This document shows positions 1 through 5,642 of a stretch of DNA of 6,495 bases, piece by piece. Numbering within the stretch: the first letter of the stretch is position 1; each line of letters starts with the position of its first letter. This DNA comes from Anaerolineae bacterium (lineage in GTDB: Bacteria; Chloroflexota; Anaerolineae; Aggregatilineales; Aggregatilineaceae), in NCBI GenBank assembly GCA_020848665.1, contig JADLHR010000524.1, positions 1 to 6,495 on the forward strand, read 5' to 3'. Made by a program: the position numbers and the translations under genes. The notes under the pieces are model-generated. The model had not been told where the DNA came from, searched no databases, and worked only from the letters and a program-made list of their open reading frames with translations.

Positions 1-678
1 GGGCATATCGCCTCGCAAATCGAGGACGGCACGCTGCTCGTCGGTGAGGCGCTGCCCACCGAGTCTGAGCTGAGCGATCGCTATGGCGTCAGCCGGGCCA
101 CCGTGCGCGAGGCGCTGCGTATTTTGGCCGACCGGGGCCTGATTGAGAAGCGGCAAGGGGTAGGGAGCTTTGTTGCAGAGCGGAAAATCAACGAGTTGCT
201 GCCCGGCCTGACCAGCTTCAGCGCCGAGATGCGCCAGCGCGGCCTCAGCGTGACCAGCCAGGTGCTGGCTAAAGAGCTGGCCGTCCCGCCCAGCCGGGTG
301 CTGAAGGCGCTTGAGCTGCCGGAAGGGTGTAAAACCGTCAAAGCCGTACGGCTGCGTTTTGTCGACGGCAAGCCGTTCGTCATCGCCACGTCCTATCTGA
401 TCCCCACCATCGCTCTCGACGAGGACTTTCGCGGCTCGCTGTACGATCTGCTCGAAACCCGCTACGGCTACCGGATCGCTACCGGGCAGGCGTCGATCGA
501 GGCAGGCCTGGCCGATGAACACGAGAGTTTTTTGCTCAATATTCCCTTGCGCGACGCAGTGTTGCGGATCACCTGGCTCACCATTACAAGCGCCGGGCTG
601 CACATCGAATATTCGGAAAACACGTACAACGGCAACCGCTATCGCTATATTGTTCAGCTCGCTCGCTCGCTCGGTTGA
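1..678 (+). CDS. GntR-family transcriptional regulator, HutC/UTRA subfamily (5' end outside window)
   Basis: Probable ligand-responsive DNA-binding repressor of the neighbouring uptake genes, cytoplasmic. The reading frame is open from base 1 to the TGA at 676-678 and gives 225 visible residues. The N-terminal winged helix is nearly complete: residues 1-20 match the GntR start pattern (I-x-x-G-x-L-x-x-G-x-x-L-P-(S/T)-E, ending in ALPTE), the helix-turn-helix spans about 21-43 (ELSDRYGVSRATVREALR), and the wing follows as GLIEKRQGVGSFV. Roughly 15-20 residues should be missing upstream. A GTG at 103 is an internal valine of the recognition helix and not the start. Residues about 65-220 look like a UTRA effector domain, with the typical VKAVRLRFVDGKPFVIATSYL strand pair and a YSENTYNGNRYRY C-terminal strand. 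UTRA domains usually bind sugar phosphates, amino sugars or related small molecules. Regulation of the downstream kinase and transporter is inferred from position only. The family call is firm; the ligand is unknown. Confidence 0.93.
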   Translation, partial: GHIASQIEDGTLLVGEALPTESELSDRYGVSRATVREALRILADRGLIEKRQGVGSFVAERKINELLPGLTSFSAEMRQRGLSVTSQVLAKELAVPPSRVLKALELPEGCKTVKAVRLRFVDGKPFVIATSYLIPTIALDEDFRGSLYDLLETRYGYRIATGQASIEAGLADEHESFLLNIPLRDAVLRITWLTITSAGLHIEYSENTYNGNRYRYIVQLARSLG

Positions 679-735
679 GGCGTATCTGCGCCAACTGCCC
701 GAAGCTGTGGGCTGGCTCTAGCGCGTGTGGTGGGC

Positions 736-782
736 TTGCGCCGGGTAGAGCTTCCCACCTCCCGGCCCCTTGCCCCCAAAAT
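736..782 (+). repeat. Imperfect direct repeat, copy 1
   Basis: This copy pairs with 879-922. Three exact blocks are shared in order: TTGCGCCGGG, GCTTCCCAC and CCCAAAAT. A hand alignment gives about 35 identities over 47 columns, with a purine-rich tail continuing after both copies. The copies are offset by about 141-143 bases. Such intergenic duplicates are typical of dispersed non-coding repeats. I cannot see other copies inside this window. Confidence 0.6.
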
Positions 783-806
783 GAGGAAAGGGAGTCTGTT
801 TTTTTT

Positions 807-849
807 CCTTCCCTCGCGCTGGGGGAAGGAACGCCGTCCGAAGGGACGG
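807..849 (+). repeat. Two small adjacent hairpins inside the repeat block
   Basis: The first hairpin is CCTTCCC (807-813) with GGGAAGG (823-829), loop of nine. The second is CCGTCC (834-839) with GGACGG (844-849), loop of four. The T-run comes before the hairpins, not after them, so they do not form a standard intrinsic terminator on the plus strand. The minus strand would place an A-run after the stem, which also does not fit. The preceding GAGG-A-AAGGGAG tract (783-794) can instead pair with 804-815, competing with the first hairpin. The arrangement resembles REP-like intergenic elements; that label is inference. Confidence 0.45.
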
Positions 850-878
850 AAGGATGGGGGATACATCGTTCTATGCAC

Positions 879-922
879 TTGCGCCGGGACGCTTCCCACT
901 TCCCTGGCTCTGTGCCCAAAAT
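879..922 (+). repeat. Imperfect direct repeat, copy 2
   Basis: Second copy of the element at 736-782. It ends just upstream of the purine tract at 928-935 that serves as the only Shine-Dalgarno-like sequence near the kinase start. In the kinase frame this copy is open back to an ATG at 854, which can mislead start prediction. Confidence 0.6.
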
Positions 923-927
923 AAGCG

Positions 928-935
928 AAGGAGGG
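928..935 (+). promoter_or_regulatory. Shine-Dalgarno-like tract before the kinase, unusually far from its ATG
   Basis: AAGGAGGG is a near-perfect ribosome-binding sequence, but 17 bases separate it from the ATG at 953. No in-frame ATG, GTG or TTG lies between them. A weaker GGCGGG at 944-949 is only three bases from the ATG. Either translation starts at 953 with a long spacer, or this tract is a chance part of the repeat tail. Confidence 0.4.
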
Positions 936-952
936 TCCAGCTCGGCGGGCCG

Positions 953-1897
953 ATGACTGACAAAACGCTTGACGTGGTGGCCGTAGGCTCATGGACCAAT
1001 TTCGACCACCTGTTTCGGGTCGATCGGCTCCCGCTGCCCGGCGATACCGTCCAGATCACTGGCTCGATTGGCGCGATTGAGGCCACGTATTGGGGCGGGT
1101 GTGCGCCAAATAACGCGGTAGCGGCGGCCAGGCTGGGCGCTTCAGCCGCGCTCGTGAGCGTGGTCGGGCGTGATTTTCGGGAGCGCGGCTATCAGGGCTA
1201 TCTCGAAGCCCTGTCGGTTGATCTGCGCGGCGTCATCGTTCTTGAGGAATCGCTGTGCGGACACAGCTTCCTGTTCAGCGATCCGTCCGGGGATACAATT
1301 TGCCTCTCACATCTCGGCGCGGCGGCTTTTCAGGCGCAGCAGGTTCCTCACGCGGACGTGCTGGCCTCAGCCAAAGTAGCCATTATCAACTACACCTTTG
1401 ACGACTTCGCGCTTGGCGCGGCGCGGCTCGCGTCGAGAGCCGGGGCGCAGGTCGTGGTCAGCGGCGCGCTGATGACAGCCCCGGACTACGCCGCCGCGAT
1501 GGTGCAGACCGCCGATCTCCTCGTCTGCACCGAGCACGAGCTTGATCGCCTGATAGCGCACCTGGGCGCACCCGGCAAGCACGCGCTGTTCGACCTGGGC
1601 GTTCGGGCGCTGGTGTCCACGCGCGGTAAGCAGGGCAGCGTGCTTTCGACGCCGGAAAGTGAGTGCGCGATCCCGGCGGCGCGTCCCGCGCGTGTTGTCG
1701 ATCCGGTTGGGGCCGGAGACTCGTTCGTAGGCGGGCTGGCGACGGGGCTGGCGCTCGGGCTGCCGCTTGAGACGGCGCTGAAGCTGGGCGCCGTGGTCGC
1801 CAGCTACGTGATCGAAGCGGAAGGGTGCCAGACCAACCTGCCGACGCGCCAGCAGGCGTCCAGCCGGTTGCAAGAGGCGTTCGGCCTGTCGTGGTAA
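953..1897 (+). CDS. PfkB/ribokinase-family carbohydrate (or nucleoside) kinase
   Basis: Cytoplasmic ATP-dependent kinase of 314 residues, a normal length for the family. It begins VVAVGSWTNFDHLFRVDRLPLPG, the usual first strand plus substrate-lid region. PfkB signature 1 is present as GGCAPNNAVAAARLG (about 48-62). The anion/ATP segment STRGKQGS lies at 222-229. Signature 2, DPVGAGDSF, is at 250-258 and includes the catalytic base Asp256 and the anion-hole GAGD. A late E-x-E-G-C-Q element (288-293) recalls the C-terminal motif of ribokinase and adenosine-kinase relatives. I chose ATG 953 because homology begins there and the 33 codons upstream (from ATG 854) translate the intergenic repeat. 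The substrate cannot be read from sequence: the kinase could act on a sugar, a polyol or a nucleoside. Placement between a UTRA repressor and a sugar-type ABC importer suggests it phosphorylates the imported compound or a breakdown product. Confidence 0.92.
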   Translation: MTDKTLDVVAVGSWTNFDHLFRVDRLPLPGDTVQITGSIGAIEATYWGGCAPNNAVAAARLGASAALVSVVGRDFRERGYQGYLEALSVDLRGVIVLEESLCGHSFLFSDPSGDTICLSHLGAAAFQAQQVPHADVLASAKVAIINYTFDDFALGAARLASRAGAQVVVSGALMTAPDYAAAMVQTADLLVCTEHELDRLIAHLGAPGKHALFDLGVRALVSTRGKQGSVLSTPESECAIPAARPARVVDPVGAGDSFVGGLATGLALGLPLETALKLGAVVASYVIEAEGCQTNLPTRQQASSRLQEAFGLSW

Positions 1898-2000
1898 ACA
1901 AACATGCGCTCTCTGTGCACGCAGCGCGGCCAGCGACGTGGCACGGCCCTGCCTGGCGGACAGCGGATTGCGGTGGACAGTAGGGATACGACACCTTCTT

Positions 2001-2009
2001 TGTTATAAT
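2001..2009 (+). promoter_or_regulatory. Extended -10 sigma-70-type promoter for the transporter genes
   Basis: TGTTATAAT is an exact extended -10 (TGn followed by consensus TATAAT at 2004-2009). No good -35 lies at 16-18 bases spacing; the nearest TTGACA-like match, TGGACA at 1974-1979, is 24 bases away and too far. An extended -10 can work without a -35. Transcription would begin near 2015-2017, leaving about a 100-base leader before the ATG at 2117. It implies the transporter has its own promoter independent of the kinase. Confidence 0.6.
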
Positions 2010-2023
2010 AGAGACGATATTAT
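2005..2023. promoter_or_regulatory. Palindrome overlapping the -10 (candidate operator)
   Basis: ATAATA (2005-2010) is the exact reverse complement of TATTAT (2018-2023), with a seven-base spacer. The site covers the -10 and the expected start point, an ideal position for repression. The upstream GntR/HutC protein is the obvious candidate to bind it. The arms are pure A/T and short, and they do not match any GntR consensus I know, so this could be chance in an A/T-rich promoter. Confidence 0.3.
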
Positions 2024-2030
2024 TCGGACT

Positions 2031-2057
2031 GCTGTGTGCTGAGCCAGCACGAACAGC
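2031..2057 (+). promoter_or_regulatory. Strong stem-loop in the transporter leader
   Basis: GTGCTG (2036-2041) pairs with CAGCAC (2045-2050) around a three-base AGC loop. GCTGT (2031-2035) extends the stem with ACAGC (2053-2057) across a two-base GA bulge, for 11 base pairs in all. A T/C-rich tract follows at 2062-2077. The hairpin lies about 15 bases after the predicted transcription start. It could stabilise the 5' end, act as an attenuator with the T-rich tract, or be a protein-binding palindrome in the DNA. Confidence 0.5.
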
Positions 2058-2102
2058 GGGGTTCTTTTCTTCTTTCGCCATAAGATCAAATGGCCTATCA
2101 CC

Positions 2103-2107
2103 AGGAG
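2103..2107 (+). promoter_or_regulatory. Ribosome-binding site that fixes the binding-protein start
   Basis: AGGAG ends nine bases before ATG 2117. An in-frame ATG at 2090 lies upstream of this site and would add nine residues before the positively charged start of the signal peptide, so 2117 is preferred. Confidence 0.75.
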
Positions 2108-2116
2108 CGTGCGTCG

Positions 2117-3403
2117 ATGAAGAAACGTCGGAGTTTTGTGATCGCTCTCGTCGCCTCGCTGATGGCCCTGTCGTTCGGGCCGTCGTTGGTCGCGGGGCAG
2201 GAGCAGACAACGATCGAGATCTATTTCCCCATTGCAGTAGATAGCCCGATCACCGAAATTCTTGAGGAATACGCAGCAGCATATGAGGCCGAAAACCCTG
2301 GTGTCGATATTGTCTGGTCGTACGAGGGTGGCTATCCTGACGTAAAGACCAAGCTGCTGACCACGATGGAAGGCGGGGGAGACTTGCCAGAGCTGGCGAT
2401 CATGCTGGCGACGGACATCTATGACCTGCGGAATGCCGAGGCAATTCAGCCGTGGGATTCGTATTTGTCTGAAGAGGTGCTGGCGGATTTCTTCCCGGCC
2501 TGGCTGGCGAACAGCTACTACGACTACGATCAGGACGGCGAGGCAGAACTGTACGGCATTCCATTCCAGCGCTCGACAGTGCTGCTGTTCTACAACCGGG
2601 ACCTGCTCAGTGAAGCTGGCCTGGAGCCGCCAACCAACTGGGATGAGCTGGCGACAACCGCGCAGCAGCTTACCACGGATGAACGTTGGGGGATTCTCAT
2701 TCCGAATAGCTGGCCGTACTGGGTATTCCAGCCGTTTGCAATCGGCACGGGGCAGAATATCGTCTCCGAAAGCGACACCGAAGTATTCTTCAACACCGAG
2801 GGCGTGATTTCAGCGCTCCAGTTCTGGCTGGATCTGTTCCAGGTGTACAAAGCAACCCCCGAAGGTGTGCAGAGTAACTGGGGCGATGCGCCGGGCCTGT
2901 TTGCCAGCGGGGACGCCGCGATGATCGTTCATAGCACCGGATCGCTGCCGAGTGTGGTCCAGAACGCCGGCTTTGACTTCGGCGTGAGCGGTCTGCCGGG
3001 CCGGGATGGTGGCTTCTATACGGTCACCGGCGGCGGCAATCTTTACCTGGTTGCGGGCGTGGACGAGGCAACTGCGCAACAGGCGGCGGACTTTGTGGCG
3101 TGGCTCACCAGCCCGGAGATGGCCGTTGACTGGAGCATCCGCACCGGCTACATCACTACCCGGATGAGTGGCCTGGAAACTGAGGCGTGGCAGGCCTATA
3201 TCGAAAAGGTTCCGCAGGCGGCTGAGGCCGCCGCAACAATCGAACAGGCTGGCCGCGAGTTCTCAGTGCAATCGCTGGCAGAAGTGCGGGACATCTTTCA
3301 TGGCTACGTGCTGCGCGTGCTCGGCGGCGAGATTTCGCCCGAAGAGGCCATGGCCGCCGCGCAGCAGGAAGCGGATGCGATCCTGAGCATTTACGGCGGC
3401 TAG
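2117..3403 (+). CDS. ABC-transporter extracellular solute-binding protein, family 1, UgpB-like
   Basis: Captures the transported solute outside the membrane and delivers it to the two permeases downstream. It has 428 residues, usual for this family. The start MKKRRSFVIALVASLM is a Sec signal peptide, probably cleaved near LVAG|QEQ (about 27/28). There is no lipobox, and the whole protein contains no cysteine, so it is not a lipoprotein. The fold signature GIPFQRSTVLLFYNRDLLSEAGLEPPTNWDEL is at 147-178, FASGDAAMIVHSTGSL at 262-277, TGGGNLYLV at 304-312 and RTGYITT at 342-348. Against E. coli UgpB from memory, Tyr73, Ser153/Thr154, Trp199 or Trp202, Ser273, Gly305-307, Tyr345 and Arg391 fall at known glycerol-3-phosphate pocket positions. 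The UgpB pocket Glu appears replaced by Thr99/Asp100. The ligand could be glycerol-3-phosphate, a related phosphodiester or a sugar. Family sure, substrate not. Confidence 0.93.
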   Translation: MKKRRSFVIALVASLMALSFGPSLVAGQEQTTIEIYFPIAVDSPITEILEEYAAAYEAENPGVDIVWSYEGGYPDVKTKLLTTMEGGGDLPELAIMLATDIYDLRNAEAIQPWDSYLSEEVLADFFPAWLANSYYDYDQDGEAELYGIPFQRSTVLLFYNRDLLSEAGLEPPTNWDELATTAQQLTTDERWGILIPNSWPYWVFQPFAIGTGQNIVSESDTEVFFNTEGVISALQFWLDLFQVYKATPEGVQSNWGDAPGLFASGDAAMIVHSTGSLPSVVQNAGFDFGVSGLPGRDGGFYTVTGGGNLYLVAGVDEATAQQAADFVAWLTSPEMAVDWSIRTGYITTRMSGLETEAWQAYIEKVPQAAEAAATIEQAGREFSVQSLAEVRDIFHGYVLRVLGGEISPEEAMAAAQQEADAILSIYGG

Positions 3404-3424
3404 TCGTGACGCAGTAATAACCCC

Positions 3425-3452
3425 GGGAGACGCCTGCGATCAGGCGTCTCCC
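3425..3452 (+). terminator. Intercistronic stem-loop between binding protein and permease (attenuating terminator or mRNA stabiliser)
   Basis: Perfect 12-bp inverted repeat: GGGAGACGCCTG (3425-3436) and CAGGCGTCTCCC (3441-3452) with a four-base CGAT loop. It lies 22 bases after the binding-protein stop. The following bases (AACTCTGTTCT) hold only scattered T, so it is unlikely to be an efficient intrinsic terminator. In many ABC operons a structure at this place limits read-through or protects the upstream message from 3' decay, so that binding protein greatly exceeds permease. That role is inferred by analogy. Confidence 0.75.
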
Positions 3453-3487
3453 AACTCTGTTCTGGCTTCCACCCGCGAGGACGGCTC

Positions 3488-4489
3488 GTGGCGACCAACA
3501 CGCTTGACACCCTGCGGACAACGTGGACACGGCGCGTGCGCCCCCGGCTGAAACCACTTCCCTATCTTCTGCTGCTGCCGACGCTCTATTTCGTCTTCCT
3601 GTTCACCATCCTGCCGACCTTCAAGGTTCTGCGTGACAGCCAGATTTATTACCACCCTAACCGGCCCGACCGCGCGCTGGATACGAACTTGCAGCTACCG
3701 GGAATTGAGCCGATGCCACGCAGCATTCGCGGGCCGCACGCGGTGGGCTTCAGCTACTTCCGCGCGATGTTCGACTTCAACAGCGAGATCGGGCGGCAGT
3801 TCCGGCAGGTGATGGTCAACACGCTGATTTACGTGGCGGCGACTGTCCCGTCGAGTATGCTGCTGGCATTCGTCTTTGCAACGCTGGTCAACCGCAAGGT
3901 ACGCGGCATCGGCCTGGCGCGTGTGGCGTTCTTCTATCCTACGATGCTGCCGATGGTCAGCGCCGCGACAATCTGGCTGTTTTTCTTCACCCCCGGCTAT
4001 GGGCTGTTCAATTCGACGCTACGCTTTTTCGGCTACAGCGGGCCGGAAAACTGGATCATCAATCCCAGCCTCGGACTGTGGGCGCTGGTGATCGTCGCCA
4101 TCTGGAAAAATGCTGGTTACTTCATGATCTTCTATCTCGCTGGCCTGCAGAACCTGCCGGACGATGTCTATGAAGCCGCGTCGCTGGATGGGGCGAACTG
4201 GTGGGTGAAAATGTTCCGCATCACGCTGCCGCTGCTGAAGCGCACAACGCTTTTTGTCAGCGTGATTGCGATTATCGGCGCATTCCAGACCATCGATCAT
4301 GCGCTGGTGATGACCTACGAGCTGGTCACTGGCGAAGCAGACCTGTTGCTCTACGAGATTTACCAGCAGCGTTTCGTGCTGCAGAACTACGGGCTGGCAA
4401 ACGCGCTGACCGTGGTCATGATCGTCATCCTGCTGGGCCTGACGCTGGTGAACTTCTTAATTTCGGAGCGGGACGAAGATGGCCCGTGA
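3488..4489 (+). CDS. ABC-transporter permease, UgpA/MalF type
   Basis: Integral membrane subunit forming half of the translocation channel; 333 residues. It starts with GTG at 3488, preceded by GAGG at 3477-3480 with seven bases of spacing. The first helix is about 25-47 (PYLLLLPTLYFVFLFTILP). A longer than usual outside loop (about 48-105) precedes the core helices starting at FRQVMVNTLIYVAATVPSSM. The EAA loop, which docks the ATPase, is intact: EAASLDGANWWVKMFRITLPLL at 229-250, including Glu229, Gly235 and Pro248. The segment FYPTMLPMVSAATIWLFFFTPGYGLFN is typical of UgpA relatives. The gene overlaps the next permease by 11 bases, indicating translational coupling. It lies 84 bases after the binding protein, separated by the stem-loop. 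Partner ATPase is not encoded here. Function in uptake is firm; substrate undetermined. Confidence 0.92.
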   Translation: MATNTLDTLRTTWTRRVRPRLKPLPYLLLLPTLYFVFLFTILPTFKVLRDSQIYYHPNRPDRALDTNLQLPGIEPMPRSIRGPHAVGFSYFRAMFDFNSEIGRQFRQVMVNTLIYVAATVPSSMLLAFVFATLVNRKVRGIGLARVAFFYPTMLPMVSAATIWLFFFTPGYGLFNSTLRFFGYSGPENWIINPSLGLWALVIVAIWKNAGYFMIFYLAGLQNLPDDVYEAASLDGANWWVKMFRITLPLLKRTTLFVSVIAIIGAFQTIDHALVMTYELVTGEADLLLYEIYQQRFVLQNYGLANALTVVMIVILLGLTLVNFLISERDEDGP

Positions 4490-5627
4490 TTCTTTGACTG
4501 TTTCCTCACGGGCTGTAGCGCGGATGATGGGCCGCCGTCCATCATGGACCAATTGGCTCGTCTCGGCGATCACGATCGCGCTGGGGCTGGTATGGGCGGT
4601 GCCGATTGCCTGGGCGACAATCGTCTCGCTGCGGCCGCCAGGGGACAGCCTGGGGCGTGGGGATATCTGGTTCAGCAGCCGCATCACGGCAGAAAGTTAC
4701 GAACGGGCGACGGCGCTCGCGCCATTCTTTCCGAGCTGGAACGCGCTCAGCGCCGAGCAGTTTGCTGCGCGGGTTGGCGTCAGCCAGGGCGCTCTTGCCG
4801 TATTAGGCGCTGTGGCGCTGCTGGCGATGGCGGCGCTGATTGCCGCAGCCACGCGCCGCTGGGGGTTCAGTGGACGCACAACGGCGTTTCTGCTGGGCGC
4901 GGTTGCAGCCATAGCGGCGCTGGTAGGGCTGAATACCTACGGCTCGTTCACCACGAGCTACTACTCAAACACTATCCAGTTTGTTGTGCTGACGATCGTC
5001 GTCCAGATGGTGACAGTTACCCTGGCGGGGTTTGCATTCGCCCACTTCAACTTTGTGGGGCGCAGGCTGTTGTTTACGCTTATCCTGCTGCAAATGATGA
5101 TCCCAACCGCCGTGCTTCTCGTGCCGAACTTCGTCACCGTCCGTGAATTTTCGACCGAGATGCTGCTGATTCCGCGCGCGATTTACTACCACAAGTTCTC
5201 CCTTTATGACACGCCGCTGGCGATGGCGATGCCATACTTCGGCTCCGCGATGGGAACTTTCCTGATGCGACAGGCATTTCTGGGCGTCCCGCGCGACCTG
5301 GTTGATGCCGGGGTGGTAGACGGCTGCCGCTGGTACCATCTTCTTCGACATGTGTACCTTCCGCCAAGCTGGCCCTCGTTGATCGCGTGGGGGCTGGTCA
5401 GCACCAGCTTCCATTGGAACGAACTGCTCTGGCCGCTGGTCATCACAAGCGATCGCGCCCGCCCACTGACGATGGGGCTGCTGCGCTTTACCCAATTGAC
5501 GGACATCGGCGCGCAGTGGAGTCTCGTCATGGCCGCGACGATGATCATTGTACTGCCGCTGCTTGTGGCGTTCCTGATCTTCCAGCGCCAGTTCATTAGC
5601 AGCTTCCTGCATTCGGGTCTGAAGTGA
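4479..5627 (+). CDS. ABC-transporter permease, UgpE/MalG type, enlarged
   Basis: Second channel subunit of the importer. It starts at ATG 4479 inside the end of the previous gene, with GGAG at 4465-4468. At 382 residues it is about 100 longer than the usual 270-290. Helix 1 is about 25-50 (VSAITIALGLVWAVPIAWATIVSL). The core resumes at NTIQFVVLTIVVQMVTVTLAGFAFA (164-188) and runs normally to the C-terminal RQFISSFLHSGLK. Between them, residues about 80-155 form an insertion with two hydrophobic stretches (105-124 and 136-152), both long enough to cross the membrane. The EAA loop is recognisable but diverged: DAGVVDGCRWYHLLRHVYLPPSWPS at 276-300, with Asp-Ala-Gly in place of Glu-Ala-Ala while Asp281, Gly282 and Pro295 remain. 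A small extra segment also lies near 222-245. Family membership is firm; the insertion's role is unknown. Confidence 0.92.
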   Translation: MARDSLTVSSRAVARMMGRRPSWTNWLVSAITIALGLVWAVPIAWATIVSLRPPGDSLGRGDIWFSSRITAESYERATALAPFFPSWNALSAEQFAARVGVSQGALAVLGAVALLAMAALIAAATRRWGFSGRTTAFLLGAVAAIAALVGLNTYGSFTTSYYSNTIQFVVLTIVVQMVTVTLAGFAFAHFNFVGRRLLFTLILLQMMIPTAVLLVPNFVTVREFSTEMLLIPRAIYYHKFSLYDTPLAMAMPYFGSAMGTFLMRQAFLGVPRDLVDAGVVDGCRWYHLLRHVYLPPSWPSLIAWGLVSTSFHWNELLWPLVITSDRARPLTMGLLRFTQLTDIGAQWSLVMAATMIIVLPLLVAFLIFQRQFISSFLHSGLK

Positions 5628-5642
5628 CGCTCCTCACGCGCC

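Larger units (their letters stand above)
679..952. other. Gene-free spacer with low-complexity and repeat structure
   Basis: No credible gene is visible in the 274 bases between the regulator stop and the kinase start. Short open frames here lack a ribosome site and any recognisable sequence. The spacer holds a diverged direct repeat (736-782 and 879-922), a run of eight T (799-806), and a block of complementary pyrimidine and purine tracts (783-858) that can fold in several ways. I see no good -10/-35 pair for the kinase, so the kinase may be read through from the regulator or from an unrecognised promoter. The T-run has only weak upstream pairing (for example 767-771 with 788-792), so I do not call a terminator. 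Confidence 0.6.
1898..2116. other. Regulatory spacer upstream of the transporter genes
   Basis: This 219-base gap separates the kinase from the binding protein and contains a promoter, a palindrome and a leader hairpin, listed separately. The first part (1898-1980) shows only weak inverted repeats, such as GCGCT 1906-1910 with AGCGC 1923-1927, and no T-run, so no kinase terminator is called. The base composition becomes A/T-rich at 1995-2027, as expected of a promoter. Confidence 0.6.

Noticed and set aside
74..81. GCGATCGC palindrome (also at 5449-5456), like the HIP1 core of cyanobacteria
   Set aside because: Only two copies, both inside coding regions, which is too few to suggest an over-represented motif.
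766..806. Possible intrinsic terminator for the regulator ending in the T-run
   Set aside because: The upstream pairing (767-771 with 788-792) is only five base pairs with a large loop, and several bases separate it from the T-run.
854..952. Upstream in-frame start for the kinase at ATG 854
   Set aside because: The added 33 residues translate the intergenic repeat copy and a hairpin tract, no ribosome site precedes 854, and family similarity begins just after ATG 953.
2090..2116. Upstream in-frame start for the binding protein at ATG 2090
   Set aside because: The AGGAG ribosome site lies downstream of it, and nine extra residues would precede the basic start of the signal peptide.
1458..2210. 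Long open frame on the minus strand (250 codons) opposite the kinase end and the promoter region
   Set aside because: It lies antisense to a clear PfkB kinase, runs through the A/T-rich promoter and the binding-protein signal peptide, and its Arg/Ser/Pro/Ala-rich translation is typical of GC-rich shadow frames.
4544..5146. Plus-strand open frame (200 codons) in another frame inside the second permease
   Set aside because: It overlaps the conserved permease frame completely and gives a Gly/Arg/Ala-rich product without motifs.
4965..5612. Minus-strand open frame (215 codons) opposite the second permease
   Set aside because: Antisense to well-conserved permease core; the translation is rich in His/Gln/Arg and has no recognisable family pattern.
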